From NCBI GenBank assembly GCA_051530055.1, contig CM121341.1, positions 9,300,001-9,364,000 of the forward strand: 64,000 nucleotides of DNA. Reading direction: 5' to 3'. Both the position numbers and the translations under genes were made by a program. Source of the DNA: Neoechinorhynchus agilis. Its lineage: Eukaryota; Acanthocephala. The notes below the pieces were generated by a model. That model was given only the letters and a program-made list of their open reading frames with translations, was not told the DNA's origin and made no database searches. Positions 11,473 to 22,122 of the stretch are shown one piece after another (position 1 is the first letter of the stretch; every line of letters starts with the position of its first letter).

Positions 11473-12081
11473 ATGAAAAGTAAGTATAAAATTTTATATT
11501 TTTTCTTAACATCTTTTCGTTTAGTGATGAGAAAATGCTTTTGTTTTAAGCAGAGCCGTGATACAAAACTAAGTGAAATTAGCAATGGTGGGAACACAAA
11601 GGAGACCAAAAAATTAAAAGGATTTCGCGGAATATTGCGAGCATTAGTAAAATGCTTTTGTGGGGCTACGGAGTTAGAAGAGAAAGTTGATATCAGCAGC
11701 AACAGTAAAGATAGTGATTTGAACCTATCCTTCCATCATGAAAACAAGAAAACGTGGCAAGACTATCGCGAAGGCTGGAAAAAAATCGTTGATGAAGTCA
11801 TCAATCAGGACAACAATAAAATTATGGTTATTGGGGGTTTGAAGCAAAAAGAAGAAGTCAATCCAACATCAAACATCGAAAATAAATATACGGCTATATC
11901 CAAAGTTAATAAAAATTTGAAAAACCAAAATTCTGGAAAAATGAGAAAATCTAAGACTTCAACAACACAAGAAGATGGTTCAGATGGTGACCGTTGCATT
12001 TTATACATAATGTGGACGGCGATATTTATTATGCTGCTTTGTGCAATTGTTGTTGGGAGCACATTTTTCAAATGTTACTGA
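11473..12081 (+). CDS. Hypothetical tail-anchored membrane protein
   Basis: A 202-residue single-exon frame in the spacer between the inverted-repeat arms. The N-terminus has two CFC motifs (KCFCFKQ and KCFCGAT), then a charged, Lys/Asn-rich middle (residues 60-170). One hydrophobic segment near the end (about residues 176-197, ILYIMWTAIFIMLLCAIVV) fits a tail anchor with the bulk of the protein cytosolic. AATAAA follows the stop within a few bases (tgagaataaag), a plausible poly-A signal. No family was recognised. AT-rich codon use resembles its surroundings. Independent expression is not shown. Confidence 0.5.
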   Translation: MKSKYKILYFFLTSFRLVMRKCFCFKQSRDTKLSEISNGGNTKETKKLKGFRGILRALVKCFCGATELEEKVDISSNSKDSDLNLSFHHENKKTWQDYREGWKKIVDEVINQDNNKIMVIGGLKQKEEVNPTSNIENKYTAISKVNKNLKNQNSGKMRKSKTSTTQEDGSDGDRCILYIMWTAIFIMLLCAIVVGSTFFKCY

Positions 12082-12084
12082 GAA

Positions 12085-13090
12085 TAAAGTAGTTTCTAAA
12101 TTGGTTTCCGCGTTACTTTCAATCGTTTGCGTGTTTCGTCTTTGTTCGAAATTAATGACAAAGTTTCCCAACGTTTTTGCGCTTAACGTTACACTTTAGA
12201 AATTGAGATAAAGCTGAACTTGGAGACGTGCTCTTAAATTTATTTAATGAAATGATCTCAATTAAGTGAATGTAAATCTGTTCACCGATTGGTCAGAAAG
12301 TTTTTCTAGTTGTTAGCATTTCAGGATATATTTATTTCGCAACTTTTGAAAAAACGCAATGTTCTAATAACGGTTTTAGCATTTTAAAGGCACAAGTAGA
12401 GACTTTAAGTGATTATAGACCGGATAATAAAGGTGGGTTTAAGTTTTATTCACATTTGAAACACCCCGCGCCATAAATTTTACCTTTTGAACCCCGTAAT
12501 CGCTACATAAATCTTTAGATTTGGACAATGAACTCGTTTCTGGAAACATTAGCGTCGAATTTACGCACAAAAAGCTATCGTAACCAATAACCTCAACAAT
12601 CCGAATAAAGCATAAGTACCATCATCGCATGCTACCGCCGTCCCTCTAACCAATCGCTTTTAAAGAATAGCCTAAAACATATTTCACATCTTAAAAACTC
12701 GAATAGTAACCGAATCGCTAACTTCTTTGACTATGCGCAATTCCATAGGCGCCCGAAAGGCCATAAAAGACAACCACATAATTTTTCCACATTAAACACA
12801 ATTTTCCTTCCGAAACAAATATAAAGTTATCACCGAGTCCCTACATCATTATACCATAAATCGGCTCATCCAATTGTCTCTGATCCAACCATTGCCGATC
12901 GAAAACTTATATCGAATCCTCCCTTAATTTATCTTCCACGACAACCAAAACAGTCGTAATCTCCTTCATTTCCACAGGACGTTCGTCTTTCAAAAATCGG
13001 AAATGTCCTTTGCTAAATGCACTTAGTTGAAAATATTCGATTAGTGGCGTCAAACAAATCGAATTGATTTGCAGCATATAAACGATTCCT
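12085..13090. other. Spacer without recognised gene
   Basis: AT-rich sequence between the membrane-protein frame and the TBP-like gene. No open frame of note and no recognised repeat. About 60 bases next to 13090 also match the 3' flank of the TBP-like pseudogene at about 24010. Confidence 0.4.
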
Positions 13091-13091
13091 A

Positions 13092-14654
13092 TTAACGACG
13101 TGATCGGTTTCTAGTACGTCGTTGATGGCTGCGTGGGGCCAGCGCATTAGGATTGTAAGCCATTCGATAATTTTCTCCTTGCGGCATTTGCATTCGTGTA
13201 GGAAACTGAGGAATTCCTTGAAAATTATTCGGTTGTTGCGAACTCCATCGTGCTCCATCGTAATAGTTTTGAAGGTTATGTACCATTCTCGATGGATTGG
13301 ATTGGTTTGCTCGATGATATAGTCGCTGTGGGAAACGTTCATTAATATAGGGCCTTTCGGCGCAATATCCTCCAGGATAAACTTCCATACTATTTGGCAC
13401 CGATTGATTTATCATTCGGAAATATCCTGGTCGATAGACGTACTCATTAGAGGTCGATAATGAAGTTCCTTGGAAATTGTTATAGGCATTGCTCATGGGT
13501 TGCGCCTGAGGTTGAACCGCAATCAAATCGTAAGGGGTCCACGTTTGCGGATACCTTTGCAATTGGTAAGAATGCTGCGAGTAGGCATTTCCTCGGTTGT
13601 CTTGTTGTATTGGATAGCGTCCTCGCGGCATCGACAGATCCAACGGAACTTCCTGTTGACTGCTCATTGGTTGAACAAAACTTGCACCGTGCGATGGTAT
13701 AGACGCCATGTAGTTAGATTGAACACTCGTATTGGCATTTTGCTGTCGTTGGGGTTGAATCGATCGTTGGTGGCTGCGATTTATTTGCTGCTGTTGGGAG
13801 AAGGATTGTCCCATTTGAACCAATGGCCATTGAGTTAATCCAGTGGAAGCGCCATACGATGAAACTCGCTGAACTGACTTATCGGGATCGTTACGATCAG
13901 GACGTGAACGTTTCACTTCAGTTTCATTCTGATGTTGCTCGTCTTTTGCGGTCGTTTCGTGTTCCGTTAACCTTCTCTTTGGTTCAGCTACTACTGATTT
14001 ATCCGAAAGTTCAACATCAGCTGTACGTTTTCTGGGTTTACTGGAAGATCTCGCGGGTTTGTTTGTTTTCTTCGAAATTTCTAGCAGGGGTTCAACTATT
14101 TTAAATTTCTCCATCATCTCCTCGGCGCTTGTACCCGAAAGTTGGAGCATTTCATTGCCATGAGCGGTGATTTTTACGCTTGATTCCCTAAACCAAATTT
14201 CTCCGACTTTGGAGAACTCTGGATAATAATATACCCGCTTTACAGTTTTCCTCAAATCTGGCAACTTCATTGCTTCCCAATTATTAAATAACAAGTCAAG
14301 GTCAACGCAATATTTTAAAGTTATATTCAATCCGATATTTGTAATCGAATAATCGCTCATTTGTCCGGCTCTGAGGCAAATGTTACCAATGAGTTCAGCA
14401 ACATGATTAGAAAATAACTTTGCTCCGTCTTGTACTTCGCTTTGTACATTTACGACGACTTTCCCACTTCTAAAAATGCGAGCCGTTGCACCAGGAAACA
14501 TCAAATCTTCACGATCATTTGGTACAGTGTATAAGATTGTTGGTCCTTTTTGCAATTCCGTATGCGGCATTTTCCTCTTGAGTTCGACAAGACTCACTTC
14601 GTTCATTTTGAATTTTGCACTGCAGTTGTAGGCGGTAGTGAGAGACGATGTCAT
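13092..14654 (-). CDS. Divergent TBP-like factor with long low-complexity tail
   Basis: Intronless 520-residue protein. Residues about 9-125 align by eye with lobe 1 of the TBP saddle: YNCSAKFKMNEVSLVEL matches the NCSTKCKLDLKKIAL-type start, ARIFRSGKVVVNV matches ALIFSSGKMVCTG, SEVQDGAKLFSNHVAELI matches the following helix, and YSITNIGLNITLK matches FKIQNIVGSCDVK. Residues about 142-192 match lobe 2 (YYYPEFSKVGEIWFR, then a helix ending FKIVEPLLEI like the family's AFENIYPIL). TBP and TLF/TRF2 bind promoter DNA and TFIIA/TFIIB in the nucleus. Here the DNA-facing phenylalanines are largely not conserved, so TATA binding is doubtful. After a basic NLS-like stretch (about 195-215) the tail of about 300 residues is rich in Gln, Asn, Pro, Tyr and Arg. 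The gene lies in the spacer of the palindrome. TLF-type paralogue is the best guess; family membership is an inference from pattern only. Confidence 0.65.
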   Translation of the reverse strand: MTSSLTTAYNCSAKFKMNEVSLVELKRKMPHTELQKGPTILYTVPNDREDLMFPGATARIFRSGKVVVNVQSEVQDGAKLFSNHVAELIGNICLRAGQMSDYSITNIGLNITLKYCVDLDLLFNNWEAMKLPDLRKTVKRVYYYPEFSKVGEIWFRESSVKITAHGNEMLQLSGTSAEEMMEKFKIVEPLLEISKKTNKPARSSSKPRKRTADVELSDKSVVAEPKRRLTEHETTAKDEQHQNETEVKRSRPDRNDPDKSVQRVSSYGASTGLTQWPLVQMGQSFSQQQQINRSHQRSIQPQRQQNANTSVQSNYMASIPSHGASFVQPMSSQQEVPLDLSMPRGRYPIQQDNRGNAYSQHSYQLQRYPQTWTPYDLIAVQPQAQPMSNAYNNFQGTSLSTSNEYVYRPGYFRMINQSVPNSMEVYPGGYCAERPYINERFPQRLYHRANQSNPSRMVHNLQNYYDGARWSSQQPNNFQGIPQFPTRMQMPQGENYRMAYNPNALAPRSHQRRTRNRSRR

Positions 14655-14715
14655 TTTTGTCTAAAGTAAAAGTAAGTTGAAATCTACTTCTGTTTATAAA
14701 TTTAAAGCAAATTCG
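14655..14715 (-). promoter_or_regulatory. TATA-like box and trans-splice-type acceptor of TBP-like gene
   Basis: On the minus strand, TTTATAAA lies about 45 bases before the ATG, and acttttactttag ends 6 bases before it. The AG after a T-rich tract matches the acceptors seen before other genes in this window. The TATA-like box may be the core promoter, or simply AT-rich outron. Confidence 0.4.
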
Positions 14716-14759
14716 ATACAAGGAGGCTATGTGGGCCAATTTTTTCAAGTTTAGGAGAA

Positions 14760-15225
14760 CTATTCGGCTGAAGCACCTTCTATTGAACTTCGAAGTTCTA
14801 AATACATAAGGCCGAGCAATTTGTTTGTTTCTTTGCTATTAAATATTTGGGGGGGGGACTCTCCCTCACTCTGAAAGGTCAGAAAAGTGATAAACTGTCT
14901 GACAAATAATCTTTCCGATTGAGTGACCCCTCCACGACCAATAAGCAGAGCCTCGGCAATGGAAAGGTCTACAGGATCAGGTGCCCTGTAGAGAACCCCC
15001 ACCCAAAGCTTTAGCAAAATGGGTGGCCAACGGTGCTGACGCGTACGACGGTGCGTGCGGGTTACATGCATTACAGAAATGCTCAGTTACCCGCTGGTGT
15101 AGCCTCCGCTCCGTCTTTCCAATGTAGCTGCAGGATTTCCTCTGGTCCTTGCAATTGCCGCATGTGATCCGGTATACCACATTGCTCATCATGCAGGCTC
15201 CCATCGGACTTCATCGTCCATCTTC
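14760..15225 (-). mobile_element. Penelope-like element GIY-YIG endonuclease fragment
   Basis: The minus strand reads VVYRITCGNC, then CSYIGKTERRLHQRVTEHF, the GIY-YIG core with YIGKT, the conserved Arg and EH. A shifted continuation (SIAEALLIGRGG) resembles the IREAL-type end of Penelope-like elements. This is a dead terminal fragment immediately upstream of the TBP-like gene. Confidence 0.75.
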
Positions 15226-15411
15226 ATTGTCCAATTGACATTGAATGCACCTTTTTGGACAATTCTCCTGATCCTCGTGGTGATTAGTCCCCATCAGAAG
15301 TATCGTTTGAATGGTATTTTACTACCATTCCCTAAAAGCAACAGTTCCGATTGGTGAGACTGTTTCTTCTATTAATGCTTGACTTAACGACGGCACACGG
15401 AATCATATTGC

Positions 15412-16714
15412 CCGTTCGTTTCGATTTTTGGGAACCACAAAATCCTGTATTTTAAGGTATCCTCAAAGTCTGGGCGGTCGTCAGTATCCAAATATGGCAT
15501 TTAACCTGGAGCGATGAATGTTGTGTCATAGTTTCCCTTACTAATCTTGACCCCTTCCAAATCGCAATGCATTGACCCAAAGTTGAAGATTTGCTCAGTG
15601 AAACGCTCATTGAGGAAATAAATTTTAAGACTGTCCACGAATTACGAAACTGATTTTATACGTCCATTGTCGTCTTTGGTACTGTTTTTAAATAAGGAGC
15701 AAGAAAACGAGATTCTCTAAATGGAATCGGATTTGATGGACACGATACTCGGCCATTTCTTGATTGGCAGCAGAGTCTGTTCTTTGGTTTTTTGTGATGA
15801 AAGGAATTCCTTGAGTTTCAAATACAATGGAATTTTGAGCGTATTAAATGGCCGCCGACTACTCTTCACCGTCCCTCCACGATCATCTTCAGGATCGGGC
15901 GGTTTTAAATTATTGATTGAGAAGCTGACACTATTTTCGCTTCAACGAAATTCGCCACATTCAAAAAAAGAATTTATTCACACACGGATGGGCTGGTTTG
16001 AATAATAAGTAGAACAACCATCAGTTGGCGAGCGCGGTCCATTTGTCCACTTTTGTGGTCCAGTCGACGCAGTTGGCCCATGCGAGGGGGAGAACAGAGC
16101 TGAGTCTCAGGAATGTGCAGCTCTGGCGTTGTTCGGGCGGCCGTCCTCTAGAATAGAAGACTAGAAAAGATATAGCCATGAGTTCAAAATAGATCTGCAT
16201 GAATTGGGTTTGAGGCCTAGTCGGACAACACGCTTTTTCTTGGAATTGGCAATTTTCAGTAGGCGTATCATCTTATTCATGTCGGCCGAGTCAAAAAATC
16301 CTTGACGAACTCTCTAATCTGTCGCCTACCATGGGCGGATCTCGATTTTATTAAAGATTTGGTCTTATTCAAGGCAAGACCCATGTGAGGTAGTTTTTCT
16401 TTTAAAATTTTTAGTACTGCAGCAAGTTTTCGCTCGAGCTTGCACATAGTTACGTTCCTTAATTACCACAGTCAGGTCGTCCGCCTCGCTCAAGGCTCAA
16501 ACCGTCCATATCTCCCAAATGAATTTCCGACTATCTGCGATGATCCATCGAATCCAATCACTGAAAATGAAGGCATTTTAAAAGCTTCAAGATCTTCTAT
16601 TTGAAGTGGCTCGTCGGCTAAGAAGGTCGCATTATACCATTTCGGAGACATCTCGAGAATCTCTCGTGCACATCAACCCGTTCGTTTCGATTTTTGGGAA
16701 CCACAAAATACTGT
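15412..16714 (-). mobile_element. LINE reverse transcriptase fragment flanked by direct repeats
   Basis: The minus strand carries an ADDLT-type catalytic motif near 16470-16500. The thumb follows (KLERKLAAVLKILKEKLPHMG, then LALNKTKSLIK), and then decayed sequence. A segment of about 125 bp (16436-16560) recurs inverted at about 27965-28090 in another copy of the same family. A 38-bp direct repeat (cccgttcgtttcgatttttg…) bounds the block at 15412-15450 and 16676-16714. Confidence 0.6.
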
Positions 16715-18782
16715 AGTCGTATTACGAGGAAAACTAAAATCACAGCTTCTATCAATGATTTTAGCGAGAGTTGAACTTTTTTGAGTCAAATACAAAAAAT
16801 ATGAGTGCGATATTTTGTTTTATTCGATATTGCAAAACTACTTCGAGCGCTGTTTTGCAATTTTGTCTTTCTTCTATAAGGCTCATTTTGATTTTTATAA
16901 ATGATATTTTTTCTGCATACTGAAAAAAAACCCATTTTAATGACTTGTTTTTCTATAATAGCGAAATCGATGATGATCACGGTTTCGACAAGTAAACTTT
17001 AAATATTTTGCATTTCGTTTCGTATTTAGGAATTGCCGTCCGTACCCTTGGCTAGGATTTCGCTAGGCTGCAGACAGCGACAGTAGGAAACTCAATAATC
17101 CATTCATGAACGTCGCTATTTAGATGACGATCCATTTAGCTGGGCATGCATTTATTACCCAGTTATCAAACACTTTACAATGTTGTTATTATAAGATCAG
17201 TCTTTTAGAGTTGAATCTTTTCTATTTTTAATTCGTTGTACACCATTTCGAAGTGCCCTTTATTGTTTGGGTTTTTAATCGTTTGCTGTTGCCCCCTTTT
17301 TTTTGAGAATTCTTCATTGTTGCTATTCCTGCAGGAGCTACGATCCATGTAGTTTCCCCGATTTATGAGTTGTTGCCTCTGGCACCACCGTCGGCCCGAA
17401 AAAACATGGAATACCATCAAGGACTGCTCGGCTGCGGTATTTGCAACATTCCGCGCAGTTCGCTGTCGAATGGAGAGAAGCCTCAGGCGGGGGAGTAAAG
17501 AGTTGCTAAATGTTCCCCGGAATATCACTGCTAGACTGATAGTCGAGAATTTATTCTCCGGCACGTTTAGTTCTCTTGTAACTACTGGTACAATGGGCGC
17601 AGATCCTTCAAAGAAGAATCTCAACATTTTGGTTTTCAACTCTGAGGATGCATGAAAGATGAATTGATTAAATCATTGAGTTTAAGGACGGAGCGTAGTC
17701 TTTACTAAGCGGTGTTTTCTCATTTCTACTTCGATTTGTAAATGAGCAATCGAGTTCGTCGAGAAATTCTAAATGCTTTCATCAGTGCGATGAATGATTT
17801 TGAAGTCCAGAAAACCGGAAAAGGTTGAAAAATAAAATTTAAAAATTGTTTTGGACAATCATAAAAGGATCTCTCCGGATCCTCACGTGCCTCCAGGAGG
17901 CGGGACTCATCCGTGAGTTTCCTCCCTTCAACGAAATATTTCGTCCCCTTTGGTTGTGCGTCATCGGTGGTAACGGATTCGAATCCGTTGACCCTTAACT
18001 GTGATCAAGGGCATTAGTCGACTACTGCTGATAGCGCACGAAATCGCTGGTTTAATCGTAGAGTTTTCTACGGCAGCAAAAGTCTCAAAGTAACGCTAAG
18101 AGCGTAGATGGTAGATTTGTTACGTTCTGGGATGCGGAATAAAGAACTATTTCGTCAAGTGGGAAACTAATAGCATTCTAGAGCATAACAATGGAAGCAA
18201 TGTAAAGGAACGGATGCAAAGGGATACTTTGTACAATTGCGAAACTCTTTTTAAGACGATTTGTGCTGCCCACCCATTGTGAGCGTTCGTAGAAGTTTTA
18301 GTGACTATTCACTGATTTAATTTCAACCAGAGCAATGAATTTACCTGCATGTTCAATGTGGACGCCGCCATTGCTTGAGTCATCAAATAGAATGCTTGGA
18401 TTATTATGATAAAATCTTTTTAAAAAAGATCAAGCAGTCTCGAGCATTTCTAATAGAAAATGAATACTTTTTGCCGACAGACGAAGCGCTTAACGAAATG
18501 CTCATATAGTTGCAAAACTGTTGATTTCTCAATAGTTACTACGCGGCATTATAATTGCTATCAAGCTGAATAAATTCTGTTTTCATTTTTTAGAACAGAT
18601 TTTCTTATTTTTCGGCGGAGGTTAAAGGAAACGAAAGATGCGGTAATTGGTGAACGCAATTCGAGCACAATCGCAAGCGATAAAAACACCCTCCAAGCTT
18701 GCAGTACATTTGATACAAGAATTATCTTTAAGTCGTTTTATAAAAATGTCGATATGTGAGGCACCAGGGAATGTGATTGGAA

Positions 18783-18968
18783 TTATTATATAGAAGTCTT
18801 CACCCAGTAAATGATTATTTATTAAAGACGTACTGCGAACCTCGTCGGGTTCATCATTAGTTTGTTGATCAAAAGCGTCCACTACTAACAAACTGATGAT
18901 GAACCCGACGAAGTTTGCAGAACGTCTTTAATAAATAATCATTTACCGGGCGAAGACTTCTAAACAAT
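18783..18968. mobile_element. Fold-back MITE, family 1, copy in right arm
   Basis: Reverse-complement partner of the 8828-9012 copy, with a handful of substitutions. It was duplicated as part of the arm rather than by an independent insertion. Confidence 0.85.
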
Positions 18969-19274
18969 AATTTTAGTCGTTTGTTTTTATGTAAAATCAA
19001 TTACCTAATGAACATTATCGTTGTAAATATTGATAATGTTAAATATCACTTAAATTCTCGTGTTTGGTCTTTTTTTGTTTACAAAGGTTTTTATTCACAT
19101 TCTTATTTCTTGAACGCGTAATGGAACTGCTCATCGGTAGTAAGGTACAAAAATGTAAAACGTGAATGATTTTAGAAGCCATCGCTATTAAAGTGCATTC
19201 TGTTTTGTTCAATATTCCCAGATTTACTAACCGGATCAAGTTTACTTCAAAAAAACACCCACGACGCCTTTACA

Positions 19275-20925
19275 CAAACTCAAGCGGTGGTTGATCAAGC
19301 CAAATCGATTTCATTTTGTATCCGATAGGGAGATGGGGTGAAGTTCAGAATGTAGAGATAATACTGGGAGAGGAGTGCACGACGCAAAATAGAGTGCTCG
19401 AGATGGACCTCAATATTCGAGGGAAAGCCAACCAGCGGACAATGAGCATTGCACCTAAAATCAAGTGGTGGAGGCTAAAGGATCCTATACTCAGGGAAAA
19501 GATTAAAATGGTGCTTACCCAGAAATTGGGCGAGAATGTGGCTGAACTGGAAAGCTAGTGGAATGAGACAGCCGAAGCGATTTGTAGTGAAACAAAGAAC
19601 ATCCTAGGAATGACATCGGGGAAACCTCCACCCCAAAACAAAGAGGCATGGTGGTGGAATCCAGCCGTCAAGGACGCAATCAGTTTGAAAAAATCAGCCA
19701 GGAAAAGATTGGATTTTGACGCTTCGGCCACGAATGCAGACGCTTACAAGCAGGCAAAAAGGAAGGATGCACGAGAATGTGCCAAACCAAGAGGGAAGCC
19801 AATAACGACCTGTACGAGCAATTACAGCGAGGGAGTTGTATAGATATGGTCTTCAGGTTGGCCAAAGTCAGGGATAAAAAAACACGGGATATTGTGCACC
19901 TCAAAATGATCGGTGATAGCCACGGAACGACGCTGGACCAATACAAGGACATTTTGGATAGGTGGAAGGAATGTTTCAGCACTCTACTGAACACACCCGA
20001 ATGTCAATATGACGAGGCCGTAGTCGTACGATGAGGTGGTTACACCGCTCAAGAAAATGAAGACTGGTAGGAACGCCGGTCAAGATAACATTCCGATCGA
20101 GCTGTGACAAACCTTCGGAGTCCTCGGAATAAACTTGGTTAGAACGCTATGTCGCCGCGATCCAGGCGATGTATCGAGAATGCTACACCTTGGTGCGATG
20201 CCACAGCGGATCCATTTACTATTTTCGAGTCCCCGTGGGTCTGCAATAGGGTTCGGCTCTGAGCCCATTCTTGTTCACGATCGTAACGTCCTAGGGAATG
20301 CGGAAAGAGAAATGAACGCACCATGGACGATACTATTCGCGGACGATTAGTTGCTCAGAGCTAGGGACGTGGACACTCTCAGGAATTTGCTGGAGAGTTG
20401 GCGACAGCGATTAGAGAGTAACGGATTGAGAGCGAGCAGGCGCAAAATGAAATATCGGACAAAGAGTTCAATGGAACAACTGGATGAAGACAATTGGCAT
20501 AATTTGCGATAAGCGTCTCCCGAACAAGCTTAAACGGCGGGTGTACAAGGCAGTAGTGGGAACCGCCATGCTCTACGGAGCAGAAACGGTGGCTACGAAG
20601 AAGGAAGACGTTCAACGATTAGCCATCAACGAAATGCGGATGCTGAGATGGTCCGCAGGATTGACACTTAAGGAATAAGTGCCCAATGAGGAGGTGCGAA
20701 AGCTGTTTGTTGTCGATCCGATCGAGGAGGCAATCGCTTAGAAGCGGATGGGATGGTACCTGCAGGTGACACAAGCAGATGAAGACGCAGCTCGGGGGGA
20801 AAAGGAGAAGAGGGAGGCCCAAGAAGAGGTGGAAGGAAAGTGTGAGAGGAGATCTCAAGATGCTGGGAAAGGAGAAAAAGACGAAAACCGATAATGCTGA
20901 AAAGAACGACCTCTCAAGTGAGAGA
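19275..20925 (+). mobile_element. RTE-clade LINE fragment (right arm)
   Basis: Plus-strand counterpart of the left-arm copy. It shows the endonuclease C-terminus and linker, then jumps after 'ataaacttggtta' (about 20140) straight to a later part of the reverse transcriptase. It continues to the typical RTE C-terminus (KLKRRVYKAVVGTAMLYGAE, then NEMRMLRWSAG). The segment missing here is the one retained at 7300-7640 in the left arm. It also has stops and frameshifts, for instance a TAG after ILFADD at about 20350. Confidence 0.82.
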
Positions 20926-21474
20926 AAAGTTCAAAGAAATGTTGTTGAAAATGTACATTTTCTTATTTTATTACAATCTGATTTCAGAAACAGTTGTTTG
21001 AAATCAATCATTTTTGCTCAATATATAAACGAATGTATCTTGAATTAGACGATGAATTTTCCTTACCGTGTTCCATCAGTCAATTTAGCCGCCCTCGTTA
21101 GTGCAGTCAAAAGATGACTTAAATTCGTTAAAAGCTTTTAAAGGGCATTGGGAGAGCCAAGAAAATCCAACCGTTCATTTAACAAATACATAAACGTCAA
21201 AATTAATCAAAATAACATTTCTTTACAGGTATTACCTTTATTGAACTTCATTTTGTCGATTTCATGTGGAAAAGATTACAATTAATCATTTAACCTGTTT
21301 AAAACTTTTTCATTTAAAATAAGTAGACATGAAATGATTCACACCACAGCCTTTCTGGATCACTCAGCTGCCGTCCTGGTGTAACGGTCGAAAGGACGGA
21401 TGCAGCGTTCCTTCGTTGCAGAGTTGGACTTATGTTTTGTAGGAGGAATGCTCCGAACCGCCTGGTCTACGGCG

Positions 21475-21900
21475 GTCATCGAGTCGGCAAAGATTGCTCG
21501 GCCCTAGGATGTTGGGCGTTTTCACAGAATTCAGGGCACGGCTAAGGGAATTGCGTTCACTTCAGCGTGCCGTGAGTACCTCTCGTCTGATTGCCGACGG
21601 ACGATTCCCGTGGCATCCCGATGGTTCTACAGTCGCTCCGCAACGGCAGCGATGGGATGTGCACATCCGTACCCCAAGTCTCAGGGACACTGCGGTCTTT
21701 ACTGTCTCACCGGAGGGGACCGACAAAAGCGATTGGGATAGCTTGAAATTTAATTGTTCATATAGGTTGTTTTCTGGCGTAGTAATCAAAATAATTTTAA
21801 TTTCGACGCCAGAAAACAACCGATTCGGATAGCATTGAGCCAAGCACCCGATTATCTTGTAGAGACTGCCGCCAATCGAGTTCGGTTCACCAGGTCACAA
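21475..21900. other. Block present only in the right arm, with hairpin
   Basis: Where the left arm has an unrelated 170-bp stretch (about 6550-6720), the right arm has about 425 bp of its own. It includes an open frame of 112 codons (21494-21832) of no recognised family, and a hairpin at 21767-21824 (ggttgttttctggcg … cgccagaaaacaacc). It is an insertion or gene-conversion tract made after the arms formed. Confidence 0.5.
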
Positions 21901-22122
21901 GAATCTGAAATTAAAGAGTTATGAATTCTCGCTACCAGCCGCGAGTGTTAAACTGATTGTTTACAACCATTGACGGGTACCTGCTCGCTGCCTGAATATC
22001 CACACCAAAGATTAAGCGCCTCTACGAAATCTTCATCCAAAGTGTAATTCTCGCCGAGAACGGATATAACTATTTTGCGTATTGCTTCAAACGATCCCAA
22101 ATAAGCAGAGAAATATCGTGGC

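Larger units (their letters stand above)
16743..22122 (-). repeat. Right arm of giant inverted repeat
   Basis: About 5.4 kb, the reverse complement of 6341-11049. It is longer mainly because it keeps the 3' half of the RTE LINE and has a private block at about 21475-21900. Both arms share the same nested MITE and LINE, so those insertions predate the duplication or inversion that formed the palindrome. Confidence 0.9.

Noticed and set aside
13013-13342. Second protein in another frame of the TBP-like gene
   Set aside because: It lies inside the 3' part of the long frame, with no start context; repetitive codons create shadow frames here.
6341-22122. Polinton/Maverick-type element with long terminal repeats
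   Set aside because: Size and long inverted ends fit, but no DNA polymerase, integrase, ATPase or capsid-like genes were recognised in the arms or spacer.
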